Shown in pieces: positions 10,387 through 20,098 of a stretch of DNA of 64,000 bases. A program made the translations under genes and the position numbers. The stretch spans positions 620,001-684,000 of the forward strand of contig NZ_LT977071.1 of NCBI RefSeq assembly GCF_900250075.1. Direction: 5' to 3'. Below the pieces are notes generated by a model, which had not been told where the DNA came from, did not search any database, and saw only the letters and a program-made list of their open reading frames with translations. This stretch comes from Cupriavidus taiwanensis (GTDB taxonomy: Bacteria > Pseudomonadota > Gammaproteobacteria > Burkholderiales > Burkholderiaceae). Each line of letters begins with the position of its first letter. Within the stretch, counting starts at the first letter, position 1.

Positions 10387-10812
10387 ATGCAAGTCCAGCC
10401 CTATCTGTTTTTCGAAGGCCGTTGCGACGAAGCGGTCGAGTTCTACAAGCAGACCCTCGGCGCCAAGGTCAACGCCCGCATGACCTTTGCCGACAACCCC
10501 GACGCCGGCAAGGGCGGCGAAGGCTGCCAGCCCGGCGCGGGCGCGCAGGACAAGGTCATGCACCTGGAATTCCAGGTCGGCGACAGCATCATCCTGGCCT
10601 CCGACGGGCAGTGCTCGAACCAGGTCGCGTTCCAGGGTTTCGGCCTGGCGATCACGTTTCCCGACAAGGCCGGGGTCGAAAAGGCGTTCAACGGCCTGAA
10701 GGAAGGCGGCCAGGTGCTGATGCCGCTGGACAAGACCTTCTTCGCCGAGCAGTTCGGCATGGTGGCCGACCGTTTCGGCATCATGTGGATGCTGCTGACC
10801 GCGCCCAAGTAA
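10387..10812 (+). CDS. VOC superfamily (PhnB-like/glyoxalase) protein
   Basis: A 141-residue cytoplasmic protein of the vicinal oxygen chelate fold, PhnB/YjdN subgroup (start MQVQPYLFFEGRCDEAVEFYKQTLGAKV). The typical C-terminal FGIMWMLL segment is present. The family includes glyoxalases and resistance proteins, but PhnB-type members mostly lack an assigned reaction. The ATG at 10387 follows CAGGAG and matches homologues; the frame upstream is not coding. A pair of palindromes 70-120 bp upstream suggests repressor-controlled expression, which would suit a stress or detoxification role. Confidence 0.88.
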   Translation: MQVQPYLFFEGRCDEAVEFYKQTLGAKVNARMTFADNPDAGKGGEGCQPGAGAQDKVMHLEFQVGDSIILASDGQCSNQVAFQGFGLAITFPDKAGVEKAFNGLKEGGQVLMPLDKTFFAEQFGMVADRFGIMWMLLTAPK

Positions 10813-10905
10813 GCCGGGGCGCAGGTTCCCGGCCAGCGGCGCGCGCTTCGGGCCACAGCCCGGGGAGGGTTTACAATGCGCGCCGCCCGCCGGAGAAACC
10901 TAGCC

Positions 10906-11109
10906 ATGGACGATCGCATCAACGAACTCGAAATCAAGCTCGCCTTCCAGGAAGACCTGCTCGATACCCTGAACAGCACCGTGGCGCGCCAGCAGCAGCA
11001 GATCGACCTGTTGCAGGAGCAGTTCCGCGCGCTTTACCAGCAGGTGCGCAGCGCCGCCACCACCGCGGCCGACGCCGACCCCTTGCAGGAAATTCCGCCG
11101 CACTACTGA
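10906..11109 (+). CDS. slyX: SlyX family protein
   Basis: A 67-residue protein, almost entirely a predicted coiled coil (MDDRINELEIKLAFQEDLLDTLN, then QQQQIDLLQEQFRALYQQ). It ends in the family's usual PPHY. SlyX is widespread and of unknown function. The start at 10906 is chosen by similarity; an in-frame ATG at 10876 would add ten arginine-rich residues not seen in the family. Normal family size is about 70 residues. Confidence 0.9.
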   Translation: MDDRINELEIKLAFQEDLLDTLNSTVARQQQQIDLLQEQFRALYQQVRSAATTAADADPLQEIPPHY

Positions 11110-11190
11110 ACCGGCACGCTGCCCGATGTGACGGAACGCGAGCCCCGGCCGCGCGGTCTGACAGGCTGATCCCACTTATCGCGGCGCCCC

Positions 11191-11766
11191 ATGGCGCGCC
11201 CGACCCGCCACATGCGCCTGACGCCTTGCCTGCTCCTTGCCGCCGCCTGCATCGCCGGCTCCGCTCCGGCCCTGGCCGGCTACAACATCTGGACCGGCGA
11301 ATATTCCCTGACCCGCCAGGAACTGCAGACCGAACTCGACAAGCGCTTTCCCGCCACGCTGCGCTACGCCGAAGTCGTCAGCGTCCAGCTCAGCCACCCG
11401 CGGCTGGTGCTGGATGAAGCCAGCAACCGCATCACCACCCATGTCGACGCACGCCTGAACAATGCCCTGCTGCCCTCGCCTCCGGTCGACGGCAAGCTCG
11501 CCCTGAACAGCGGCATCCGCTATGACGCGAGCCGGCGCGCAGTGCTGCTCGACAACCCCACCGTGCAGCAGGTCGAAGTCGCCGGCATGGGGCCCTACCG
11601 CGAACAGCTCAACGCCATCGGCGCCGTGGTCGCGCAGCAGCTGCTGAAGGACTACCCGATCTACACCTTCAAGCCGGAGGAGCTGCGCGTGGGCGGCAAG
11701 GAGGTGGAACCGGGGGCGATCACGGTGGGCAAGGACGAGGTGCGGGTGGAGGTGAAGCAGCGGTAG
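11191..11766 (+). CDS. DUF1439 (YceB-like) exported protein
   Basis: A 191-residue envelope protein with an N-terminal signal sequence ending PALAG near residue 30. Mature residues GYNIWTGEYSLTRQELQTELDKRFP and the repeated beta-strand pattern fit DUF1439, whose E. coli member YceB is a lipoprotein. A cysteine in LLLAAACIAG could be lipidated, but the motif is not canonical, so a signal peptidase I site is equally possible. The start may be Met8 (11212); neither ATG has a strong ribosome binding site. Function unknown. Confidence 0.82.
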   Translation: MARPTRHMRLTPCLLLAAACIAGSAPALAGYNIWTGEYSLTRQELQTELDKRFPATLRYAEVVSVQLSHPRLVLDEASNRITTHVDARLNNALLPSPPVDGKLALNSGIRYDASRRAVLLDNPTVQQVEVAGMGPYREQLNAIGAVVAQQLLKDYPIYTFKPEELRVGGKEVEPGAITVGKDEVRVEVKQR

Positions 11767-11811
11767 GCGCCTTCGGGCAGCGCCCCTCCCCCTGCTCCAC
11801 CTACCGCTTCA

Positions 11812-12720
11812 TCAGCGCTTGGTGCCGCGGAACACCAACCCCAACCCCGCCAGCACCGCCCCCATCCCCGCCAGCGCGAGCGGTGCCATGCGGTTGCCCA
11901 GCAGCAGGTAATCGAGCGCCGCGGTGCCCGCCGGCACCAGGTAGAACAGGCTGGTCACGTTGACCAGGTTGCCGGCGTGGATCAGGCGGTAGAACAGCAG
12001 CGTCGCGCCGATCGAAATCCCCAGCGCCAGCCACAGCAGCGGTGCGGCGAACGCCAGCGACGCTTCGAAGGCGAAGGGCTGGAACGGCAGGCACAGCAGG
12101 CAGGCCGCCAGGCTTGCGCCGTACTGCAGCGGCAGCACTTCGGCGGGCGGGCGCGGACTGCGCTTTTGCAGGATGGCGCCGACGGTCATGCTGGCCAGCG
12201 AGGCCAGCGCGCACAGTACGCCCGCCGGTGACAGCCGGGCCACCAGCAGGCTGTCGGCGACGACCATGGCCAGCCCGGCGAATGCCAGCGCCAGGCCGCC
12301 GAGGCGCGCCGCGCTGGCGCCGCGCTCGGTCAGCAGCAGTGTCAGCATCGGCTGCGCGCCCAGCACCGTGGCCAGCACGCCGGGCGTCATGCCGTGGTCC
12401 AGCGCCAGAAAGTAAAAGACCGCGTAGCCGCCGATCAGCAGCAGGCCCGCGCCGGCCGTGTGCAGCCGCTCGCCGCGCGGCGGCAGCAGGCGCTTGCGCG
12501 CCAGGCCTATCGCGCACAGCACGGCGCAGACCAGCGCGAAGCGCAAGGTCAGCAGGGCGAACGGGGTGGCATGGTCGAGCGCCAGCCGGGCGGCGATGGC
12601 GCCGCTGCTCCATAGCAGCACGAACAGCGGCGTGGCCCAGAGGGCGGAGGAAGTGGTACGCGTGGTAAGCGTGTTGCGCGCGGCGTCGAAGCGCGCCGCG
12701 CAATCTTCTTGGTTGGTCAT
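11812..12720 (-). CDS. EamA/DMT family transporter
   Basis: A 302-residue inner-membrane protein made of two EamA repeats, with about ten hydrophobic helices from residue 27 onward. Members of the drug/metabolite transporter superfamily export amino acids, metabolites or drugs. The substrate is not evident. The first 25 residues are hydrophilic and cytoplasmic. Ends in positively charged KR after the last helix. It is a single gene, with SlyX and the DUF1439 gene convergent from the left. Confidence 0.88.
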   Translation of the reverse strand: MTNQEDCAARFDAARNTLTTRTTSSALWATPLFVLLWSSGAIAARLALDHATPFALLTLRFALVCAVLCAIGLARKRLLPPRGERLHTAGAGLLLIGGYAVFYFLALDHGMTPGVLATVLGAQPMLTLLLTERGASAARLGGLALAFAGLAMVVADSLLVARLSPAGVLCALASLASMTVGAILQKRSPRPPAEVLPLQYGASLAACLLCLPFQPFAFEASLAFAAPLLWLALGISIGATLLFYRLIHAGNLVNVTSLFYLVPAGTAALDYLLLGNRMAPLALAGMGAVLAGLGLVFRGTKR

Positions 12721-13102
12721 GGCTTGTCATCTGTCGTCAGCTTGGCAGGCTCCGGCAACGCGCTGCGACATGCGGCCACGGCACGGCGACAGCGCGCACG
12801 GGCGTGCGGCGGCCGTGCGCACGGGCGCACGAAGGCGGGATTACCGGAGACGAGAAAGGCTGGGGCGCGTGCCCGTCAGCCGCGCGGCGGCGGCGGGTGC
12901 GCACCGCCGGAGAACGGCGGCGGCGGCGCGACAGATGTGAACGCAGGCTGGCGACGCGGGCACGGCAACGCGCGGCCCGGAGGCGCGGCGATGACGGGGC
13001 GTTGGCGGTCTGCGGTCATGGTGGGAAGCGGAAGCCTTGAAGAAAGATCGACCGGCGTCGATCAAAGTGGTGTGGCGATGCTATGCCTGCACGGCGCTCG
13101 CG
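12721..13102. other. Intergenic region without a recognised gene
   Basis: 382 bp between the EamA start and the sirtuin stop. Open frames here are arginine/alanine-rich shadows. The only structure seen is an inverted repeat, GATCGAC-CGGC-GTCGATC, at 13046-13063, which could end sirtuin transcription or be an operator, but it lacks a T-run. The EamA promoter should lie in the left part. Confidence 0.5.
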
Positions 13103-13975
13103 TCAACGGGATCCTGCAGTGTCCTGCTCCAGCCGCGACACCAGCGCCTGCAGCGCCGGCGCGCAACCGGCCTCGACCTTCAGCGCCAGCATGGCGTCGG
13201 CACGCGTGGTGCCCAGGTTGAGCGCGGCCACCGGCTTGCCCATCTGGCCGGCCCAGACGCAGAAGCGGTAGCCCGAATAAACCATCAGCGACGATCCCAC
13301 CACCAGCATCGCATCCGCAGCGGCCAGCGCCGCGCGCGCGGCGTCGACACGCGTGCGCGGCACGGATTCGCCGAAGAACACCACGTCGGGCTTGAGGATG
13401 CCGCCGCAATGGCTGCAATCGGGCACCTGGAACTGCGCGAACAGCGGCGATTCGAAATGCACGTCGCCGTCGGCGGCGGGCGGCGCGATCACGTCGCGCA
13501 ACGCGGCGTTGCGGGACACCAGCCAGTCCTGCAGGCCGGCGCGGTCGTGGCTGGCGCCGCAATCCAGGCAGATGGCGCTGGCCAGGCTGCCGTGCAGTTC
13601 GATCACGCCCTGGCTGCCGGCGCGCTGGTGCAGGCCGTCGACATTCTGCGTGACCAGCGCCGTCATCCGGCCCTGCGCGCCGAGCCGCGCCAGCGCGTGG
13701 TGGGCATCGTTGGGCCGTGCCTGCCCCGCCAGCGGCCAGCCGAGCATGCTGCGCGCCCAGTAGCGCTGACGGCCTGCGTGCGAGCCGAGAAAGGCCTGCA
13801 GCGTGATCGGCGGGGAGCGTTGCCACTGGCCACGCGCGTCGCGGTAGCCGGGAATGCCGGAATCGGTGCTGATGCCGGCGCCGGTCAGCACGAACAGGCG
13901 CGGGTGGCGCTGCACGAAATCGAACAGCGCCGCCCCGGCTGCCGGGGAGGGCTGCGATGGCTGCGATGGCGGCAT
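13103..13975 (-). CDS. Sir2-family NAD-dependent protein deacylase
   Basis: A 290-residue sirtuin. Visible motifs are GAGISTDSGIPGYRD (32-46) for NAD binding, TQNVDGLHQRAG, and the catalytic His in ELHGS. The zinc site is CLDC and CSHC, and VVFFGESVP follows. It removes acyl groups from lysines using NAD. The sequence is closer to the longer bacterial class II (SIRT4-like) type than to E. coli CobB, judging by length and the GSLASAICLDCG segment. The start at 13975 (MPPSQPSQPS) is chosen because the residues upstream belong to the next gene's frame region. The start of an oxidoreductase-like small protein lies directly upstream. Confidence 0.92.
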   Translation of the reverse strand: MPPSQPSQPSPAAGAALFDFVQRHPRLFVLTGAGISTDSGIPGYRDARGQWQRSPPITLQAFLGSHAGRQRYWARSMLGWPLAGQARPNDAHHALARLGAQGRMTALVTQNVDGLHQRAGSQGVIELHGSLASAICLDCGASHDRAGLQDWLVSRNAALRDVIAPPAADGDVHFESPLFAQFQVPDCSHCGGILKPDVVFFGESVPRTRVDAARAALAAADAMLVVGSSLMVYSGYRFCVWAGQMGKPVAALNLGTTRADAMLALKVEAGCAPALQALVSRLEQDTAGSR

Positions 13976-13998
13976 GGCCGGGACGCTCAGGTGTGTGC

Positions 13999-14202
13999 TC
14001 AAGCGGCCGGATCCTCGGCATGGCGCGCTTCCCATGCCCGCAGCGCCTCGCGGTAGCGGTCCAGCTCCTGGTAGTAGTAATCGAAGATGCAGGGATCGCA
14101 GCCGGAGCCGCAGCACTCGCCATCGGCGGGCCGCTCCGGCGGCTCCGGGCGGGGGTCGTCAGGGGTAAGCGTGGAACCAGTTACAGGGACTACAGAGGAC
14201 AC
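13999..14202 (-). CDS. Small oxidoreductase-like domain protein
   Basis: About 67 residues. The core GECCGSGCDPCIFDYYYQEL matches the oxidoreductase-like N-terminal domain family (PF09791), a short cysteine-rich protein common in beta-proteobacteria and also found in eukaryotic proteins. The cysteines may bind metal or serve redox; no function is established. No ATG is available close by, so the GTG at 14202 is a guess; the true start could differ by a few codons. It lies 23 bp upstream of the sirtuin, same strand, probably cotranscribed. Confidence 0.62.
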   Translation of the reverse strand: MSSVVPVTGSTLTPDDPRPEPPERPADGECCGSGCDPCIFDYYYQELDRYREALRAWEARHAEDPAA

Positions 14203-14458
14203 TTGAGACACTTGCGGATCGCGCGCGCGGCGCCATGGCAGACCAGCCCCCAGTATATTCCGGCGCGCTCGCCGGCGTCCGGCGGCCCCATCGCCCCACC
14301 TGGCAGCACCGGGAGCCGATCTGAATGCTTCCGAGCCGCGTGTTGAATTGTTTTTGCGCGCGGCGCGGCGCGGGGCCCGCACAACACGTTTTGCCGGAAG
14401 ATAGCCGGACTTCCCCCACGGCAACCGGCCTGGTGGCGGTTGCGACCCTGATCGAGCC

Positions 14459-16756
14459 ATGAAGGCAGCTCCACACCATTGCTTGCGCCGCGCCGGCATG
14501 ATGCGCCTGCTTGCCGCCATCGCGCTGGGCGCCGGTACCGCGATGGCCGCGGAGCCCCCCGCGCCCGGCCACGACGCCGGCACTGCCGCGGGCCTTGCCG
14601 CCCCTGCTGGCGCGCCGCCCGCCGCGGCCGGCCGCCCCCGCATCTGCCTGGTGCTGTCGGGCGGCGGCGCGCGCGGCGCCGCGCATATCGGCGTGCTCAA
14701 GGTGCTGGAGGCGATGCGTATTCCGGTCGACTGCATCGCCGGCACCAGCATGGGCTCGCTGGTCGGCGGCGCCTACGCTACCGGCATGGGGCCTGCTGAA
14801 ATGGAACAGCTGGTCAGCGGCCTGAGCACCAACAAGCTGTTCAAGGAACGGCCGCCGCGCCAGGACCTGTCCGTGCGGCGCAAGCAGGACGACTTCACCA
14901 ACCTGTTCACGCCGGAGATCGGCTTGCAGGCAAGTGGCGTGCTGCTGCCGAAGGGCGCGGTCTCCGGCGTGCAGCTGGAGACGGTGCTGCGCCAACTGGC
15001 CAGGACCCCGGGCTACCGCGATTTCGACCGCTTGCCGATCCCCTACCGGGCGGTGGCGACGGATCTGGTGGCGGGCACGGCGGTGGTGTTCAGCGAGGGC
15101 GAGCTGGCCAACGTGATGCGCGCCAGCATGTCGGTGCCGGGGGCGGTGGCCCCGGCGGAATACGAGGGCCGGCTGCTGGTCGACGGCGGGCTGACCGACA
15201 ACCTGCCGGTGGGCGTGGCGCGCAGCATGGGCGCCGATATCGTCATCGCCGTGAACCTGGGCACGCCACTGCTGAAGCGCGAGGCGCTGACCTCGGTGAT
15301 CGGCGTGACCGGCCAGATGCTCAACATCCTGACCGAGCAGAACGTGCGCGCCTCGCTGGCCTCGCTGCGGCCCACCGACGTGCTGATCGAGCCCGCGCTG
15401 GGCGACTTTTCCGCGACCGACTTCGACCACCTGTCGACCACCATCCCGATCGGCGAGGCCGCCGCGCGCAAGGTCGCCGACCGCCTCGCGCCGCTTGCGC
15501 TGCCGCCGGCGCAGTATGCCGAGCTGCGCGCGGCCCAGCAGGCGGTGCAGCCGCCTGACACCCGCCCCGTCGACGAAATCCGGCTGGCGCCGTTGCATCG
15601 CGTCAATCCCGACTATGCCAGGGCGGTGATGCAGACCCGCCCGGGCGAGCCGATCGACCAGGCCGCGCTGGACCAGGACATGCGCCGCCTGTTCGGCACC
15701 GGCGACTTCGAGCACGTCAACTACGGCATCCTGGAAGAACCGGGCCGGCGCGTGCTGACGGTCAATGCCGTGGAAAAATCGTGGGGCCCCGACTACCTGC
15801 GCTTCGGGCTGGGACTGAGTTCGGACTTCCGCGGCGATGCGTACTTCAACCTGGTCGGCAGCTACCGGCGCACCTGGCTCAATGCGCTGGGGGCGGAATG
15901 GCGCACCGACGCACAGGCGGGCCAGACCTCGGCGCTGAGCAGCGAGTTCTACCAGCCGCTGGATACGCGCCAGTTCTTCTTCATCGCCCCGCGCATCGAG
16001 CTGGAACGGCGCCCGGTCAATGTGTTCCAGGGCAGCACGCGCATCGCCACCTACGACGTGCGCCGCTTCGACCTGGCGCTCGACGTCGGCAGCCAGTTCA
16101 CCAAGTACGGCGAGCTGCGCGTCGGGGTGCAGGCCGGCTCGGAGCACGCCACGCTCAGCACCGGCCCGGCGTCGCTGGCGCCAGGTCCGGGCAGCATCCG
16201 GCGCGGGGCCATCACCGGGCGGCTGTTTTTCGACCAGCTCGACAGCGTGGATTTCCCCCGCTTCGGCTATGCGGGCGGGGTGCGGATCTACGCCTCGCAA
16301 CCGGGGCTCGGAGCCGACCAGACCTATATCAAGGCGCAGGCCGACGGCATCTATGCTCATTCGTTCGGCGACCATACGCTGTCGTTCGGCTTCAAGGTCG
16401 GCGGCAACCCCGGCGGCAAGCCGCTGCCGAACTACGACCAGTTCCAGTGGGGCGGCTTCCTGCAGCAGTCCGGCTACGCGACCGGGCAGCTGATGGGCGC
16501 CAACATGCAGTTTGCGCGGCTGGTGTACTACAACAAGCTGGCGCGGCAGACCCTGCTGCAGGGCGTCTACGCCGGCTTCTCGCTGGAGGCTGGCCGCGTG
16601 GGGGACCCGCTGGTGCCGGGCAGCCCGACCGGGCTGCTCAAGTCCGGCTCGCTGTTCCTGGCACTCGACAGCCCGCTCGGGCCGCTGTACCTGGCCTATG
16701 GCCGCGCGGCGGCCGGCGTGTTCAGCTTCTACCTGTATCTGGGCAAACCGTTCTGA
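14459..16756 (+). CDS. Patatin-like phospholipase with C-terminal outer-membrane barrel (PlpD-like, type Vd)
   Basis: A 765-residue exported protein. A signal peptide covers about 1-30, then a linker rich in Ala and Pro. The patatin domain (about 61-260) has the oxyanion motif GGGARG (68-73), the nucleophile Ser97 in GTSMG, and Asp242 in DGG. A POTRA-like segment (about 375-440) precedes a beta-barrel that ends in Phe (LYLGKPF). This matches type Vd autotransporters such as Pseudomonas PlpD, in which the barrel carries the phospholipase A across or on the outer membrane. Length fits the family (about 730). It stands alone; a hairpin with six T lies 118 bp downstream. Confidence 0.92.
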   Translation: MKAAPHHCLRRAGMMRLLAAIALGAGTAMAAEPPAPGHDAGTAAGLAAPAGAPPAAAGRPRICLVLSGGGARGAAHIGVLKVLEAMRIPVDCIAGTSMGSLVGGAYATGMGPAEMEQLVSGLSTNKLFKERPPRQDLSVRRKQDDFTNLFTPEIGLQASGVLLPKGAVSGVQLETVLRQLARTPGYRDFDRLPIPYRAVATDLVAGTAVVFSEGELANVMRASMSVPGAVAPAEYEGRLLVDGGLTDNLPVGVARSMGADIVIAVNLGTPLLKREALTSVIGVTGQMLNILTEQNVRASLASLRPTDVLIEPALGDFSATDFDHLSTTIPIGEAAARKVADRLAPLALPPAQYAELRAAQQAVQPPDTRPVDEIRLAPLHRVNPDYARAVMQTRPGEPIDQAALDQDMRRLFGTGDFEHVNYGILEEPGRRVLTVNAVEKSWGPDYLRFGLGLSSDFRGDAYFNLVGSYRRTWLNALGAEWRTDAQAGQTSALSSEFYQPLDTRQFFFIAPRIELERRPVNVFQGSTRIATYDVRRFDLALDVGSQFTKYGELRVGVQAGSEHATLSTGPASLAPGPGSIRRGAITGRLFFDQLDSVDFPRFGYAGGVRIYASQPGLGADQTYIKAQADGIYAHSFGDHTLSFGFKVGGNPGGKPLPNYDQFQWGGFLQQSGYATGQLMGANMQFARLVYYNKLARQTLLQGVYAGFSLEAGRVGDPLVPGSPTGLLKSGSLFLALDSPLGPLYLAYGRAAAGVFSFYLYLGKPF

Positions 16757-16823
16757 CGCGGCGCGGCAATGTGCGCCTGCCGTACCCCTCCAAAGTTGTA
16801 TGTAATGTCTTAATTCAAATGTC

Positions 16824-16902
16824 TATACTTTTCCCTGTCACCAAGACCCCCTCTTGAATGACAACCTTCCCCGGTCGCCGCTTCCCCAGCGGCGACTTTT
16901 TT
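16824..16902 (+). ncRNA. Possible short transcript downstream of the patatin gene
   Basis: A -10-like TATACT (16824-16829) in an unusually AT-rich stretch is followed 45 bp later by a strong intrinsic terminator (16874-16902). A transcript starting near 16836 would be about 67 nt. No good -35 is seen, and the terminator may simply end the patatin mRNA. Low-confidence candidate. Confidence 0.25.
16874..16902 (+). terminator. Intrinsic terminator
   Basis: GTCGCCGCT pairs with AGCGGCGAC around a 5-nt loop and is followed by six T. It is 118 bp past the patatin stop codon, on the same strand. Confidence 0.85.
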
Positions 16903-16995
16903 ATGGGCGCCTGGCCGACCATGGCGCGCCTATAATCCCTGCCTTGGGCTGCACTTTGCGGCCGTTCTCCGCGCCAGCTTCCGCGCGCACCCTTG

Positions 16996-17430
16996 ATGCA
17001 GATCGACTTCCAGCATTTCACGCCGTGGCTTTCGCTCGCCGGCGGGCTTGTCATCGGCCTTGCGACGGCGCTGATGATGCTCGGCCTGGGCCGCATCGCC
17101 GGCATCAGCGGCATCGTCGGCGGCCTGCTGCGGTTGCCGCAAGGCGACACCGCATGGCGCGCCGCCTTTGTCATCGGGCTGCTGCTGTCGCCATGGCTGG
17201 CCTTCGCGTTCGATGCCATGCCCGCGGCGCGCATCGACGCGGGCTGGACCGAGGTGCTGGTGGCCGGGCTGCTGGTCGGCGTGGGCACGCGCTACGCCGG
17301 CGGCTGCACCAGCGGCCACGGCGTGTGCGGCCTGTCGCGCGGTTCGGTGCGTTCGCTGGCGGCTACCGTGACCTTCATGGCGGCCGGCTTCCTGACGGTG
17401 CTCGTGCAGCGCCACGTGCTGGGAGGCTGA
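16996..17430 (+). CDS. YeeE/YedE family membrane protein (PmpA-like)
   Basis: A 144-residue inner-membrane protein with about four hydrophobic segments, one half of the split YeeE/YedE sulfur-transport family. The conserved cysteine motif GGCTSGHGVCGLSRGS (about 98-113) is present; in YeeE such cysteines pass thiosulfate through the pore. The ATG at 16996 is preferred over the TTG immediately before it. A -10-like TATAAT lies at 16931-16936. The second half follows after 3 bp, so the two are translated together and probably form one transporter for a reduced sulfur compound. Confidence 0.87.
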   Translation: MQIDFQHFTPWLSLAGGLVIGLATALMMLGLGRIAGISGIVGGLLRLPQGDTAWRAAFVIGLLLSPWLAFAFDAMPAARIDAGWTEVLVAGLLVGVGTRYAGGCTSGHGVCGLSRGSVRSLAATVTFMAAGFLTVLVQRHVLGG

Positions 17431-17433
17431 ACC

Positions 17434-17859
17434 ATGGGCGCGTTGCTGGCGTTGCTGGCCGGACTGGTGTTCGGCATTGGCCTGATCCTCTCCGGCATGG
17501 CCAACCCGGCCAAGGTGCTGGGCTTTCTCGACCTCGCGGGAATGTGGGACCCGTCGCTTGCCTTCGTCATGGCCGGCGCGATCGGAGTCGGCGTGGTGGC
17601 TTTTGCGCTGGCACGCCGGCGCCAGCGCTCTTGGCTTGGGCTGGCGATGCAGTGGCCGGCGCTGGCCGCGGTCACGCCGCGCCTGCTGCTGGGCAGTGCC
17701 GCCTTCGGAACCGGCTGGGGCCTGGCCGGCTTTTGCCCGGGCCCCGCGCTGGTCGCGCTGGGTGCAGGCTACGCCAAGGCGTGGGGCTTTGTCGCGGCGA
17801 TGCTCGCGGGCATGGCCCTGTTCGAGGTGGCGGAAGCGCTGACCCGGCCTCGCCGATGA
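17434..17859 (+). CDS. DUF6691/YeeE-like membrane protein (PmpB-like)
   Basis: A 141-residue membrane protein, second half of the split sulfur transporter. It starts with LLAGLVFGIGLILSGMANPAKVLGFLDLAG, highly characteristic of this family, and has the conserved GWGLAGFCPGPALVALG motif with a cysteine near residue 97. About four transmembrane helices. It starts 3 bp after the PmpA-like gene. Homologous pairs often sit next to sulfide-responsive ArsR-type repressors; none is present here, the next gene being an IclR regulator. Confidence 0.87.
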   Translation: MGALLALLAGLVFGIGLILSGMANPAKVLGFLDLAGMWDPSLAFVMAGAIGVGVVAFALARRRQRSWLGLAMQWPALAAVTPRLLLGSAAFGTGWGLAGFCPGPALVALGAGYAKAWGFVAAMLAGMALFEVAEALTRPRR

Positions 17860-17953
17860 CGCAGCGCAGCATGCAAGCAATGCTGGCTCGCGGCGCCAGA
17901 GCGGTTTAACATTGCGCGATTATCGAACGACCGTAGACCACTCCCAGCCTCCC

Positions 17954-18802
17954 ATGGATGTCCTCCGCCCCATCGGTCTTGGCCATGCCCAGGCCGACAC
18001 CGTCCGCGTTGCCCGGCCCCAGGCCGACCTGCTCGGCAGCTTTGCCGGCGATCCCAATTTCATGCTGTCGCTGGCGCGCGGGCTGACCGTGCTGGAAGCG
18101 TTTTCCGAGCGCAAGCGCCCGCTGACGATCTCGCAGGTGGCACAGCGCACCCAGCTCTCGCGCGCGTCGGTGCGGCGCTGCCTGTACACGCTGGAGCAGC
18201 TCGGCTATGTCAGCCAGCAGGACGGGCAGTTCGCGCTGCGCCCGCGCGTGCTGCACCTGGGGCACGCGTACTTCTCGTCGACCTCGCTGGTGTCGCTGGC
18301 GCAGCCGATCCTGGACAACCTGAGCGCGCGCATCCACGAGACCTGCACGCTGGCGATCCTGGACGGCACCGACATCCTGTACCTGGTGCGCTCCGAGGTG
18401 CAGCGCGTGCTGAACTATTCGCTCGGCATGGGCAGCCGCCTGCCGGCCTACTGCACCTCGAACGGCCGGCTGCTGCTGGCGCACCAGCCCGCGACCGTGC
18501 TCGACGGCTTTTTCGAGCATGCCGAGCTGCGCCCGCGCACGCTGCAGACCAAGGTTTCGCGGCAGGAACTGGAAGCCTGCTTCGAGCGTGCCCGCGAAGT
18601 GGACTATGTGATCGTCGATGAAGAGCTGGAGCCCGGACTGCGCGCCATGGCCGTGCCGGTGCGCTCGGCCTCGGGCATCGTGCTGGCGGGGCTGAGCGTG
18701 AGCGTGCGCGCCGCGCGCGTTTCCGAAGCGGACATGATCACGCGGCTGCTGGCGCCGATGCGCGAGGCCGCCGCGGCGATTGGCCGGATGATCGGCTCCT
18801 GA
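17954..18802 (+). CDS. IclR family regulator (PcaR/PobR-like)
   Basis: A 282-residue regulator. A winged helix-turn-helix lies at about 37-97 (FMLSLARGLTVLEAF, LTISQVAQRTQLSRASVRRCLYTLEQLGYV). The C-terminal effector domain follows, with YCTSNGRLLLA. The wording of both domains is closest to PcaR/PcaU/PobR proteins that activate aromatic acid catabolism, commonly the beta-ketoadipate pathway. No such pathway genes are nearby in the window, so its targets are elsewhere. The ATG at 17954 is the first in good agreement with the family; a longer TTG start at 17912 is possible. Confidence 0.87.
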   Translation: MDVLRPIGLGHAQADTVRVARPQADLLGSFAGDPNFMLSLARGLTVLEAFSERKRPLTISQVAQRTQLSRASVRRCLYTLEQLGYVSQQDGQFALRPRVLHLGHAYFSSTSLVSLAQPILDNLSARIHETCTLAILDGTDILYLVRSEVQRVLNYSLGMGSRLPAYCTSNGRLLLAHQPATVLDGFFEHAELRPRTLQTKVSRQELEACFERAREVDYVIVDEELEPGLRAMAVPVRSASGIVLAGLSVSVRAARVSEADMITRLLAPMREAAAAIGRMIGS

Positions 18803-18827
18803 TCCTGCCGCTGGCCGGCGCCAGGGC

Positions 18828-20021
<1,194 letters not shown>

Positions 20022-20098
20022 TCATGCGAACTGGCGGGCAATGTAGCGTAAACCGGCCGGCGCGCGCGCGCGGAGCGCGCCGGATCCGAGGCGGCGTC

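Noticed and set aside
12721..13102. A small gene between the EamA transporter and the sirtuin
   Set aside because: All frames there show the alanine/arginine pattern of non-coding GC-rich DNA, with no good start.
16854..17909. A 351-codon plus-strand frame over both PmpA/PmpB-like genes
   Set aside because: It is the wrong frame of two clear membrane-protein genes and runs through a terminator hairpin.
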